NCBI GenBank assembly: GCA_944472135.2
Contig: OX235270.1
Location: 44,764,352 to 44,828,351 of the forward strand
DNA: 64,000 nt
Source of the DNA: Trichobilharzia regenti
Taxonomy: Eukaryota; Platyhelminthes; Trematoda; Strigeidida; Schistosomatidae
Reading direction: 5' to 3'
Part shown: piece after piece, positions 10,551-22,397 of the stretch
Numbering within the stretch: the stretch's first letter is position 1
Layout of the letters: every line of letters begins with the position of its first letter
The notes under the pieces: generated by a model
What the model was told of the DNA's origin: nothing
Database searches by the model: none
What the model saw: the letters and a program-made list of their open reading frames with translations, nothing else
Translations under genes and position numbers: made by a program

Positions 10551-11264
10551 ATTCATCTACGAAGCACTTTCCGTTTTCGGGGTGCTAAGTGTCATGAATG
10601 TGGTAAAATTGGGCACATAAAGTCTGTTTGCAGAAGCTCAAATACTTATGCTACTCAGAATTCTCATGATTCTCCAAAACTGTCTGGTAAAATGAAGTCA
10701 ATGTCTCTTTCAACCTTTCACAATACTCAATCTCTTCTAATGAGAACCTTCACTACAAGTTCAGGCAAGTCTCACTGTTTTATAATTGATACTGGGAGTA
10801 CTGAATCTACAATTTCTAAGAAAGATTTACTATCGCTTTGTAAGCATGACCAGGTGGACCCTACTAGTAGTTCAATTACAGGCATAACTGGTCATAAACT
10901 ACCTCTTATTGGTGCTACTGACATTTGTTTGAAATCAGACAGTCGTAATTTTGTGAATATCCCCTTTCTTGTTAGTGAATATGGTCCATCTTTATTGGGA
11001 TTAAAAGCCCTTAGATTGTTGAATGTCGAAACGTCACTTTGTACTGAGTTGTTTGATGAATCTTTGTTCAGACAATTAGTTCTCCAATGTTCAAAGAGTG
11101 TAGGTGGCATGAAGATTCAGCCCATCCATCTTGAAATAGAGGGTGATCCTATCTTCCTGAAGCGGCGAATAATTCCATATGGTTTGCGAGATGCAGTTAA
11201 GAAAGGGTTAGACTGTTTGATTTCACTTCAGATGCTAGTTCTCCGTAAACCCTTACAGAGCTGA
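10551..11264 (+). pseudogene. Gypsy zinc knuckle/protease fragment, unit 2
   Basis: Uninterrupted 238 codons with C-H-E-C-G zinc knuckle and I-D-T-G-S-T-E-S protease site. Has alanine rather than threonine after the distal G-L-R-D, as do units 3 and 4. Confidence 0.8.
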
Positions 11265-12045
11265 ATGAGTTTAAGTAGAATCCGTCAATTAGTCGGCCAT
11301 ACTTTCCGGGGAAATACTTGCCGACCAGATATCGCCACAGAATGAATCCAGTCAAAAGCGGAAATTAGGTCAGGAGATGTGAGAAGATTTGGACTAGAGT
11401 GAGTATGCTTGTGCTTAAGAACGTATCTAGCGTAAAGCTCACCTGGTCTCCTCGGACTTGCTTTCCCAAGCCACAGTTCGTCTTCGCAAACGTGCTGTAC
11501 TAATCGAGCTGATCGATCAGTGGTAATCACTGGAGGAATATTTTCCTTTCTTATAGACTGAAACGACCAACATCAGTTCGATGGACTCATCTCACATCTC
11601 CTTAGGCTAGCTAGTGAACCGAAAACTTCAAAAACGAGTAGTGAAAGCTAGACATAACAGTAAAGAAAACTTCCTTCTCGATGGACCATTTATCCCTCTG
11701 GAATTCTGGAGAACGATTGACGCCGGTCGGTGAAAGCCTTCGAGAAACCAGTCGACCAACGTGTCTTCTCTTGACGAAATCAAAAGTAAGCATTTAGACA
11801 TGGATTGACCACGTTATTCTTGGGGCTGGCGGAATGGTCGGTTGGTTGGTTGGTTGGTTGGTTGTTGTTGGCTGGCTGGCTGGCTGGCTGGCAAGTTAGC
11901 TCTGATTGCAGAAGAAATGAGATGATACGGCATAGAAGTGTTGGAAACCTGTTTAGAAGCAAGTGGAATGGAGGTCTACTCTGGAAATCGTTAACTTCAC
12001 AATCGGTAGCCTACTCCATTCACTCAGTCGGCAATCACGAGCACG

Positions 12046-12453
12046 TTTAATGACTGTTTAGTAATTGATGTCAGCATATGCAAGCACAAGGAGATCTACA
12101 AGGCGCTGGTGTGGGTTCCACCAGGTATGCACACTAGAAAGAAAGAGAGGAGAGCCAGCCTACTGGACACGAGATGGAGAAGAAGAGTCGATGAAGGTTC
12201 AGACGACTATCTAGTTCAGGGAACCCTCAAGATCATGTTGGAAGCCTTCAGAGAAGCCGGAGGCAGACCACAATTCAAGTTCAACACTCACAAGAAATCG
12301 GTGCACGAAACTACAAAGAACACTCTCACTGAAGTCATCAGGAGAAAGTAGGAGGCGATAAACAACATCATCGAGGGAAGCTATGTGGGAGAACACTGCA
12401 ACTCTCTGAGAAGGCTCTGGAAGAGAACCTGCATAGAAATCTGTGGTGATTGA
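12046..12453 (+). pseudogene. RTE endonuclease C-terminal fragment in unit 3
   Basis: Same organisation and same internal stop as the other units. Confidence 0.7.
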
Positions 12454-12561
12454 CAATTTCTATCACTGTATTGTTTAAATACTTACTGTTGTTTGCTAAT
12501 ATATTTCTTATATGAATTGAAATATAATTCCTCCAAATAAAAATTCCTAAATTCGTCCTAG

Positions 12562-13275
12562 ATTCATCTACGAAGCACTTTCCGTTTTCGGGGGGCTAAG
12601 TGTCATAAATGTGGTAAAATTGGGCACATAAAGTCTGTTTGCAGAAGCTCAAATACTTATGCTACTCAGAATTCTCATGATTCTCCAAAACTGTCTGGTA
12701 AAATGAAGTCAATGTCTCTTTCAACCTTTCACAATACTCAATCTCTTCTAATGAGAACCTTCACTACAAGTTCAGGCAAGTCTCACTGTTTTATAATTGA
12801 TACTGGGAGTACTGAATCTACAATTTCTAAGAAAGATTTACTATCGCTTTGTAAGCATGACCAGGTGGACCCTACTAGTAGTTCAATTACAGGCATAACT
12901 GGTCATAAACTACCTCTTATTGGTGCTACTGACATTTGTTTGAAATCAGACAGTCGTAATTTTGTGAATATCCCCTTTCTTGTTAGTGAATATGGTCCAT
13001 CTTTATTGGGATTAAAAGCCCTTAGATTGTTGAATGTCGAAACGTCACTTTGTACTGAGTTGTTTGATGAATCTTTGTTCAGACAATTAGTTCTCCAATG
13101 TTCAAAGAGTGTAGGTGGCATGAAGATTCAGCCCATCCATCTTGAAATAGAGGGTGATCCTATCTTCCTGAAGCGGCGAATAATTCCATATGGTTTGCGA
13201 GATGCAGTTAAGAAAGGGTTAGACTGTTTGATTTCACTTCAGATGCTAGTTCTCCGTAAACCCTTACAGAGCTGA
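12562..13275 (+). pseudogene. Gypsy zinc knuckle/protease fragment, unit 3
   Basis: Frame open throughout. The knuckle reads C-H-K-C-G here (glutamate to lysine), which keeps the zinc ligands; the protease D-T-G is retained. Confidence 0.8.
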
Positions 13276-14050
13276 ATGAGTTTAAGTAGAATCCGTCAAT
13301 TAGTCGGCCATACTTTCCGGGGAAATACTTGCCGACCAGATATCGCCACAGAATGAATCCAGTCAAAAGCGGAAATTAGGTCAGGAGATGTGAGAAGATT
13401 TGGACTAGAGTGAGTATGCTTGTGCTTAAGAACGTATCTAGCGTAAAGCTCACCTGGTCTCCTCGGACTTGCTTTCCCAAGCCACAGTTCGTCTTCGCAA
13501 ACGTGCTGTACTAATCGAGCTGATCGATCAGTGGTAATCACTGGAGGAATATTTTCCTTTCTTATAGACTGAAACGACCAACATCAGTTCGATGGACTCA
13601 TCTCACATCTCCTTAGGCTAGCTAGTGAACCGAAAACTTCAAAAACGAGTAGTGAAAGCTAGACATAACAGTAAAGAAAACTTCCTTCTCGATGGACCAT
13701 TTATCCCTCTGGAATTCTGGAGAACGATTGACGCCGGTCGGTGAAAGCCTTCGAGAAACCAGTCGACCAACGTGTCTTCTCTTGACGAAATCAAAAGTAA
13801 GCATTTAGACATGGATTGACCACGTTATTCTTGGGGCTGGCGGAATGGTCGGTTGGTTGGTTGGTTGGTTGGTTGGTTGGCTGGCTGGCTGGCTGGCAAG
13901 TTAGCTCTGATTGCAGAAGAAATGAGATGATACGGCATAGAAGTGTTGGAAACCTGTTTAGAAGCAAGTGGAATGGAGGTCTACTCTGGAAATCGTTAAC
14001 TTCACAATCGGTAGCCTACTCCATTCACTCAGTCGGCAATCACGAGCACG

Positions 14051-14458
14051 TTTAATGACTGTTTAGTAATTGATGTCAGCATATGCAAGCACAAGGAGAT
14101 CTACAAGGCGCTGGTGTGGGTTCCACCAGGTATGCACACTAGAAAGAAAGAGAGGAGAGCCAGCCTACTGGACACGAGATGGAGAAGAAGAGTCGATGAA
14201 GGTTCAGACGACTATCTAGTTCAGGGAACCCTCAAGATCATGTTGGAAGCCTTCAGAGAAGCCGGAGGCAGACCACAATTCAAGTTCAACACTCACAAGA
14301 AATCGGTGCACGAAACTACAAAGAACACTCTCACTGAAGTCATCAGGAGAAAGTAGGAGGCGATAAACAACATCATCGAGGGAAGCTATGTGGGAGAACA
14401 CTGCAACTCTCTGAGAAGGCTCTGGAAGAGAACCTGCATAGAAATCTGTGGTGATTGA
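14051..14458 (+). pseudogene. RTE endonuclease C-terminal fragment in unit 4
   Basis: Same organisation and same internal stop as the other units. Confidence 0.7.
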
Positions 14459-14566
14459 CAATTTCTATCACTGTATTGTTTAAATACTTACTGTTGTTTG
14501 CTAATATATTTCTTATATGAATTGAAATATAATTCCTCCAAATAAAAATTCCTAAATTCGTCCTAG

Positions 14567-15280
14567 ATTCATCTACGAAGCACTTTCCGTTTTCGGGGGG
14601 CTAAGTGTCATAAATGTGGTAAAATTGGGCACATAAAGTCTGTTTGCAGAAGCTCAAATACTTATGCTACTCAGAATTCTCATGATTCTCCAAAACTGTC
14701 TGGTAAAATGAAGTCAATGTCTCTTTCAACCTTTCACAATACTCAATCTCTTCTAATGAGAACCTTCACTACAAGTTCAGGCAAGTCTCACTGTTTTATA
14801 ATTGATACTGGGAGTACTGAATCTACAATTTCTAAGAAAGATTTACTATCGCTTTGTAAGCATGACCAGGTGGACCCTACTAGTAGTTCAATTACAGGCA
14901 TAACTGGTCATAAACTACCTCTTATTGGTGCTACTGACATTTGTTTGAAATCAGACAGTCGTAATTTTGTGAATATCCCCTTTCTTGTTAGTGAATATGG
15001 TCCATCTTTATTGGGATTAAAAGCCCTTAGATTGTTGAATGTCGAAACGTCACTTTGTACTGAGTTGTTTGATGAATCTTTGTTCAGACAATTAGTTCTC
15101 CAATGTTCAAAGAGTGTAGGTGGCATGAAGATTCAGCCCATCCATCTTGAAATAGAGGGTGATCCTATCTTCCTGAAGCGGCGAATAATTCCATATGGTT
15201 TGCGAGATGCAGTTAAGAAAGGGTTAGACTGTTTGATTTCACTTCAGATGCTAGTTCTCCGTAAACCCTTACAGAGCTGA
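14567..15280 (+). pseudogene. Gypsy zinc knuckle/protease fragment, unit 4
   Basis: Frame open throughout, C-H-K-C-G knuckle as in unit 3, protease D-T-G retained. Confidence 0.8.
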
Positions 15281-16062
15281 ATGAGTTTAAGTAGAATCCG
15301 TCAATTAGTCGGCCATACTTTCCGGGGAAATACTTGCCGACCAGATATCGCCACAGAATGAATCCAGTCAAAAGCGGAAATTAGGTCAGGAGATGTGAGA
15401 AGATTTGGACTAGAGTGAGTATGCTTGTGCTTAAGAACGTATCTAGCGTAAAGCTCACCTGGTCTCCTCGGACTTGCTTTCCCAAGCCACAGTTCGTCTT
15501 CGCAAACGTGCTGTACTAATCGAGCTGATCGATCAGTGGTAATCACTGGAGGAATATTTTCCTTTCTTATAGACTGAAACGACCAACATCAGTTCGATGG
15601 ACTCATCTCACATCTCCTTAGGCTAGCTAGTGAACCGAAAACTTCAAAAACGAGTAGTGAAAGCTAGACATAACAGTAAAGAAAACTTCCTTCTCGATGG
15701 ACCATTTATCCCTCTGGAATTCTGGAGAACGATTGACGCCGGTCGGTGAAAGCCTTCGAGAAACCAGTCGACCAACGTGTCTTCTCTTGACGAAATCAAA
15801 AGTAAGCATTTAGACATGGAATGACCACGTTATTCTTGGGGCTGGCGGAATGGTAGGTTGGTTGGTTGGTTGGTTGGTTGGTTGTTGGCTGGCTGGCTGG
15901 CTGGCTGGCAAGTTAGCTCTGATTGCAGAAGAAATGAGATGATACGGCATAGAAGTGTTGGAAACCTGTTTAGAAGCAAGTGGAATGGAGGTCTACTCTG
16001 GAAATCGTTAACTTCACAATCGGTAGCCTACTCCATTCACTCAGTCGTCAATCACGAGCACG

Positions 16063-16470
16063 TTTAATGACTGTTTAGTAATTGATGTCAGCATATGCAA
16101 GCACAAGGAGATCTACAAGGCGCTGGTGTGGGTTCCACCAGGTATGCACACTAGAAAGAAAGAGAGGAGAGCCAGCCTACTGGACACGAGATGGAGAAGA
16201 AGAGTCGATGAAGGTTCAGACGACTATCTAGTTCAGGGAACCCTCAAGATCATGTTGGAAGCCTTCAGAGAAGCCGGAGGCAGACCACAATTCAAGTTCA
16301 ACACTCACAAGAAATCGGTGCACGAAACTACAAAGAACACTCTCACTGAAGTCATCAGGAGAAAGTAGGAGGCGATAAACAACATCATCGAGGGAAGCTA
16401 TGTGGGAGAACACTGCAACTCTCTGAGAAGGCTCTGGAAGAGAACCTGCATAGAAATCTGTGGTGATTGA
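16063..16470 (+). pseudogene. RTE endonuclease C-terminal fragment in unit 5
   Basis: Same organisation and same internal stop as the other units. Confidence 0.7.
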
Positions 16471-16578
16471 CAATTTCTATCACTGTATTGTTTAAATACT
16501 TACTGTTGTTTGCTAATATATTTCTTATATGAATTGAAATATAATTCCGCCAAATAAAAATTCCTAAATTCGTCCTAG

Positions 16579-17292
16579 ATTCATCTACGAAGCACTTTCC
16601 GTTTTCGGGGTGCTAAGTGTCATGAATGTGGTAAAATTGGGCACATAAAGTCTGTTTGCAGAAGCTCAAATACTTATGCTACTCAGAATTCTCATGATTC
16701 TCCAAAACTGTCTGGTAAAATGAAGTCAATGTCTCTTTCAACCTTTCACAATACTCAATCTCTTCTAATGAGAACCTTCACTACAAGTTCAGGCAAGTCT
16801 CACTGTTTTATAATTGATACTGGGAGTACTGAATCTACAATTTCTAAGAAAGATTTACTATCGCTTTGTAAGCATGACCAGGTGGACCCTACTAGTAGTT
16901 CAATTACAGGCATAACTGGTCATAAACTACCTCTTATTGGTGCTACTGACATTTGTTTGAAATCAGACAGTCGTAATTTTGTGAATATCCCCTTTCTTGT
17001 TAGTGAATATGGTCCATCTTTATTGGGATTAAAAGCCCTTAGATTGTTGAATGTCGAAACGTCACTTTGTACTGAGTTGTTTGATGAATCTTTGTTCAGA
17101 CAATTAGTTCTCCAATGTTCAAAGAGTGTAGGTGGCATGAAGATTCAGCCCATCCATCTTGAAATAGAGGGTGATCCTATCTTCCTGAAGCGGCGAATAA
17201 TTCCATATGGTTTGCGAGACACAGTTAAGAAAGGGTTAGACTGTTTGATTTCACTTCAGATGCTAGTTCTCCGTAAACCCTTACAGAGCTGA
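16579..17292 (+). pseudogene. Gypsy zinc knuckle/protease fragment, unit 5
   Basis: Frame open throughout; C-H-E-C-G knuckle, D-T-G-S-T-E-S protease site, threonine after the distal G-L-R-D. Confidence 0.8.
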
Positions 17293-18074
17293 ATGAGTTT
17301 AAGTAGAATCCGTCAATTAGTCGGCCATACTTTCCGGGGAAATACTTGCCGACCAGATATCGCCACAGAATGAATCCAGTCAAAAGCGGAAATTAGGTCA
17401 GGAGATGTGAGAAGATTTGGACTAGAGTGAGTATGCTTGTGCTTAAGAACGTATCTAGCGTAAAGCTCACCTGGTCTCCTCGGACTTGCTTTCCCAAGCC
17501 ACAGTTCGTCTTCGCAAACGTGCTGTACTAATCGAGCTGATCGATCAGTGGTAATCACTGGAGGAATATTTTCCTTTCTTATAGACTGAAACGACCAACA
17601 TCAGTTCGATGGACTCATCTCACATCTCCTTAGGCTAGCTAGTGAACCGAAAACTTCAAAAACGAGTAGTGAAAGCTAGACATAACAGTAAAGAAAACTT
17701 CCTTCTCGATGGACCATTTATCCCTCTGGAATTCTGGAGAACGATTGACGCCGGTCGGTGAAAGCCTTCGAGAAACCAGTCGACCAACGTGTCTTCTCTT
17801 GACGAAATCAAAAGTAAGCATTTAGACATGGAATGACCACGTTATTCTTGGGGCTGGCGGAATGGTAGGTTGGTTGGTTGGTTGGTTGGTTGTTGGTTGG
17901 CTGGCTGGCTGGCTGGCTGGCAAGTTAGCTCTGATTGCAGAAGAAATGAGATGATACGGCATAGAAGTGTTGGAAACCTGTTTAGAAGCAAGTGGAATGG
18001 AGGTCTACTCTGGAAATCGTTAACTTCACAATCGGTAGCCTACTCCATTCACTCAGTCGTCAATCACGAGCACG

Positions 18075-18482
18075 TTTAATGACTGTTTAGTAATTGATGT
18101 CAGCATATGCAAGCACAAGGAGATCTACAAGGCGCTGGTGTGGGTTCCACCAGGTATGCACACTAGAAAGAAAGAGAGGAGAGCCAGCCTACTGGACACG
18201 AGATGGAGAAGAAGAGTCGATGAAGGTTCAGACGACTATCTAGTTCAGGGAACCCTCAAGATCATGTTGGAAGCCTTCAGAGAAGCCGGAGGCAGACCAC
18301 AATTCAAGTTCAACACTCACAAGAAATCGGTGCACGAAACTACAAAGAACACTCTCACTGAAGTCATCAGGAGAAAGTAGGAGGCGATAAACAACATCAT
18401 CGAGGGAAGCTATGTGGGAGAACACTGCAACTCTCTGAGAAGGCTCTGGAAGAGAACCTGCATAGAAATCTGTGGTGATTGA
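18075..18482 (+). pseudogene. RTE endonuclease C-terminal fragment in unit 6
   Basis: Same organisation and same internal stop as the other units. Confidence 0.7.
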
Positions 18483-18590
18483 CAATTTCTATCACTGTAT
18501 TGTTTAAATACTTACTGTTGTTTGCTAATATATTTCTTATATGAATTGAAATATAATTCCGCCAAATAAAAATTCCTAAATTCGTCCTAG

Positions 18591-19304
18591 ATTCATCTAC
18601 GAAGCACTTTCCGTTTTCGGGGTGCTAAGTGTCATGAATGTGGTAAAATTGGGCACATAAAGTCTGTTTGCAGAAGCTCAAATACTTATGCTACTCAGAA
18701 TTCTCATGATTCTCCAAAACTGTCTGGTAAAATGAAGTCAATGTCTCTTTCAACCTTTCACAATACTCAATCTCTTCTAATGAGAACCTTCACTACAAGT
18801 TCAGGCAAGTCTCACTGTTTTATAATTGATACTGGGAGTACTGAATCTACAATTTCTAAGAAAGATTTACTATCGCTTTGTAAGCATGACCAGGTGGACC
18901 CTACTAGTAGTTCAATTACAGGCATAACTGGTCATAAACTACCTCTTATTGGTGCTACTGACATTTGTTTGAAATCAGACAGTCGTAATTTTGTGAATAT
19001 CCCCTTTCTTGTTAGTGAATATGGTCCATCTTTATTGGGATTAAAAGCCCTTAGATTGTTGAATGTCGAAACGTCACTTTGTACTGAGTTGTTTGATGAA
19101 TCTTTGTTCAGACAATTAGTTCTCCAATGTTCAAAGAGTGTAGGTGGCATGAAGATTCAGCCCATCCATCTTGAAATAGAGGGTGATCCTATCTTCCTGA
19201 AGCGGCGAATAATTCCATATGGTTTGCGAGACACAGTTAAGAAAGGGTTAGACTGTTTGATTTCACTTCAGATGCTAGTTCTCCGTAAACCCTTACAGAG
19301 CTGA
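18591..19304 (+). pseudogene. Gypsy zinc knuckle/protease fragment, unit 6
   Basis: Frame open throughout; peptide the same as unit 5 as far as can be seen. Confidence 0.8.
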
Positions 19305-20086
19305 ATGAGTTTAAGTAGAATCCGTCAATTAGTCGGCCATACTTTCCGGGGAAATACTTGCCGACCAGATATCGCCACAGAATGAATCCAGTCAAAAGCG
19401 GAAATTAGGTCAGGAGATGTGAGAAGATTTGGACTAGAGTGAGTATGCTTGTGCTTAAGAACGTATCTAGCGTAAAGCTCACCTGGTCTCCTCGGACTTG
19501 CTTTCCCAAGCCACAGTTCGTCTTCGCAAACGTGCTGTACTAATCGAGCTGATCGATCAGTGGTAATCACTGGAGGAATATTTTCCTTTCTTATAGACTG
19601 AAACGATCAACATCAGTTCGATGGACTCATCTCACATCTCCTTAGGCTAGCTAGTGAACCGAAAACTTCAAAAACGAGTAGTGAAAGCTAGACATAACAG
19701 TAAAGAAAACTTCCTTCTCGATGGACCATTTATCCCTCTGGAATTCTGGAGAACGATTGACGCCGGTCGGTGAAAGCCTTCGAGAAACCAGTCGACCAAC
19801 GTGTCTTCTCTTGACGAAATCAAAAGTAAGCATTTAGACATGGAATGACCACGTTATTCTTGGGGCTGGCGGAATGGTAGCTTGGTTGGTTGGTTGGTTT
19901 GTTGTTGGTTGGTTTGCTGGCTGGCTGGCTGGCAAGTTAGCTCTGATTGCAGAAGAAATGAGATGATACGGCATAGAAGTGTTGGAAACCTGTTTAGAAG
20001 CAAGTGGAATGGAGGTCTACTCTGGAAATCGTTAACTTCACAATCGGTAGCCTACTCCATTCACTCAGTCGTCAATCACGAGCACG

Positions 20087-20494
20087 TTTAATGACTGTTT
20101 AGTAATTGATGTCAGCATATGCAAGCACAAGGAGATCTACAAGGCGCTGGTGTGGGTTCCACCAGGTATGCACACTAGAAAGAAAGAGAGGAGAGCCAGC
20201 CTACTGGACACGAGATGGAGAAGAAGAGTCGATGAAGGTTCAGACGACTATCTAGTTCAGGGAACCCTCAAGATCATGTTGGAAGCCTTCAGAGAAGCCG
20301 GAGGCAGACCACAATTCAAGTTCAACACTCACAAGAAATCGGTGCACGAAACTACAAAGAACACTCTCACTGAAGTCATCAGGAGAAAGTAGGAGGCGAT
20401 AAACAACATCATCGAGGGAAGCTATGTGGGAGAACACTGCAACTCTCTGAGAAGGCTCTGGAAGAGAACCTGCATAGAAATCTGTGGTGATTGA
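20087..20494 (+). pseudogene. RTE endonuclease C-terminal fragment in unit 7
   Basis: Same organisation and same internal stop as the other units. Confidence 0.7.
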
Positions 20495-20602
20495 CAATTT
20501 CTATCACTGTATTGTTTAAATACTTACTGTTGTTTGCTAATATATTTCTTATATGAATTGAAATATAATTCCGCCAAATAAAAATTCCTAAATTCGTCCT
20601 AG

Positions 20603-21316
20603 ATTCATCTACGAAGCACTTTCCGTTTTCGGGGTGCTAAGTGTCATGAATGTGGTAAAATTGGGCACATAAAGTCTGTTTGCAGAAGCTCAAATACTTA
20701 TGCTACTCAGAATTCTCATGATTCTCCAAAACTGTCTGGTAAAATGAAGTCAATGTCTCTTTCAACCTTTCACAATACTCAATCTCTTCTAATGAGAACC
20801 TTCACTACAAGTTCAGGCAAGTCTCACTGTTTTATAATTGATACTGGGAGTACTGAATCTACAATTTCTAAGAAAGATTTACTATCGCTTTGTAAGCATG
20901 ACCAGGTGGACCCTACTAGTAGTTCAATTACAGGCATAACTGGTCATAAACTACCTCTTATTGGTGCTACTGACATTTGTTTGAAATCAGACAGTCGTAA
21001 TTTTGTGAATATCCCCTTTCTTGTTAGTGAATATGGTCCATCTTTATTGGGATTAAAAGCCCTTAGATTGTTGAATGTCGAAACGTCACTTTGTACTGAG
21101 TTGTTTGATGAATCTTTGTTCAGACAATTAGTTCTCCAATGTTCAAAGAGTGTAGGTGGCATGAAGATTCAGCCCATCCATCTTGAAATAGAGGGTGATC
21201 CTATCTTCCTGAAGCGGCGAATAATTCCATATGGTTTGCGAGACACAGTTAAGAAAGGGTTAGACTGTTTGATTTCACTTCAGATGCTAGTTCTCCGTAA
21301 ACCCTTACAGAGCTGA
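20603..21316 (+). pseudogene. Gypsy zinc knuckle/protease fragment, unit 7
   Basis: Frame open throughout; peptide the same as units 5 and 6 as far as can be seen. Confidence 0.8.
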
Positions 21317-21961
21317 ATGAGTTTAAGTAGAATCCGTCAATTAGTCGGCCATACTTTCCGGGGAAATACTTGCCGACCAGATATCGCCACAGAATGAATC
21401 CAGTCAAAAGCGGAAATTAGGTCAGGAGATGTGAGAAGATTTGGACTAGAGTGAGTATGCTTGTGCTTAAGAACGTATCTAGCGTAAAGCTCACCTGGTC
21501 TCCTCGGACTTGCTTTCCCAAGCCACAGTTCGTCTTCGCAAACGTGCTGTACTAATCGAGCTGATCGATCAGTGGTAATCACTGGAGGAATATTTTCCTT
21601 TCTTATAGACTGAAACGACCAACATCAGTTCGATGGACTCATCTCACATCTCCTTAGGCTAGCTAGTGAACCGAAAACTTCAAAAACGAGTAGTGAAAGC
21701 TAGACATAACAGTAAAGAAAACTTCCTTCTCGATGGACCATTTATCCCTCTGGAATTCTGGAGAACGATTGACGCCGGTCGGTGAAAGCCTTCGAGAAAC
21801 CAGTCGACCAACGTGTCTTCTCTTGACGAAATCAAAAGTAAGCATTTAGACATGGAATGACCACGTTATTCTTGGGGCTGGCGGAATGGTAGCTTGGTTG
21901 GTTGGTTGGTTTGTTGGTTGGTTGGCTGGCTGGCTGGCTGGCTGGCAAGTTAGCTCTGATT

Positions 21962-22397
21962 GCAGAAGAAATGAGATGATACGGCATAGAAGTGTTGGAA
22001 ACCTGTTTAGAAGCAAGTGGAATGGAGGTCTACTCTGGAAATCGTTAACTTCACAATCGGTAGCCTACTCCATTCACTCAGTCGTCAATCACGAGCACGT
22101 TTAATGACTGTTTAGTAATTGATGTCAGCATATGCAAGCACAAGGAGATCTACAAGGCGCTGGTGTGGGTTCCACCAGGTATGCACACTAGAAAGAAAGA
22201 GAGGAGAGCCAGCCTACTGGACACGAGATGGAGAAGAAGAGTCGATGAAGGTTCAGACGACTATCTAGTTCAGGGAACCCTCAAGATCATGTTGGAAGCC
22301 TTCAGAGAAGCCGGAGGCAGACCACAATTCAAGTTCAACACTCACAAGAAATCGGTGCACGAAACTACAAAGAACACTCTCACTGAAGTCATCAGGA
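21962..22397 (+). repeat. Array unit 8, partial
   Basis: Matches the first ~435 bases of the unit and stops inside the RTE-derived segment (22100-22397, pseudogene): after 'gaagtcatcagga' (22385-22397) the sequence changes to unique T-rich DNA. This marks the right end of the array. Confidence 0.9.

Larger units (their letters stand above)
9897..11907 (+). repeat. Array unit 2
   Basis: 2011 bases. Shares 'cagtcggcaat', 'ttcctcc' and 'gagatgcag' variants with units 3 and 4. GGTT/GGCT tract near 11839-11892 in its distal end. Confidence 0.93.
11908..13912 (+). repeat. Array unit 3
   Basis: 2005 bases, the shortest unit, because of a shorter GGTT/GGCT tract (about 13850-13896). Shares the 'gggggctaag'/'cataaat' variants with unit 4 only. 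Confidence 0.93.
13913..15924 (+). repeat. Array unit 4
   Basis: 2012 bases. Shares unit 3 variants in the zinc knuckle region but has a longer tract at about 15856-15909. Confidence 0.93.
15925..17936 (+). repeat. Array unit 5
   Basis: 2012 bases. Reverts to the unit 1 type variants ('cagtcgtcaat', 'ttccgcc', 'gagacacag'). Tract at about 17867-17921. Confidence 0.93.
17937..19948 (+). repeat. Array unit 6
   Basis: 2012 bases; unit 1/5 type variants. Tract at about 19882-19933. Confidence 0.93.
19949..21961 (+). repeat. Array unit 7
   Basis: 2013 bases; unit 1/5 type variants. Tract at about 21894-21946. Confidence 0.93.
7888..22397 (+). repeat. Tandem array of a ~2.01 kb composite unit (seven full units plus one partial)
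   Basis: A unit beginning GCAGAAGAAATGAGATGAT starts at 7888, 9897, 11908, 13913, 15925, 17937, 19949 and 21962, giving unit lengths of 2009, 2011, 2005, 2012, 2012, 2012 and 2013 bases. Units differ by only a handful of substitutions plus length changes in a GGTT/GGCT tract. Each full unit contains, in order: a block also found inverted at 22640-22760; the C-terminal part of an RTE endonuclease with one stop; an AT-rich spacer; a Gypsy zinc knuckle, aspartic protease and first residues of reverse transcriptase; about 540 bases of which the distal part resembles an RTE 5' region; and the GGTT/GGCT tract. No LTRs or element termini delimit the units, so this is a satellite built from transposon fragments rather than serial insertions. 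Confidence 0.95.

Noticed and set aside
7888..22397. CRISPR-like or prokaryotic repeat system
   Set aside because: Units are 2 kb and lack short repeats with unique spacers; the context is eukaryotic retroelements.
7888..22397. Series of independent retrotransposon insertions
   Set aside because: All units share identical internal chimeric joints and one orientation, with no tails or target duplications between them.
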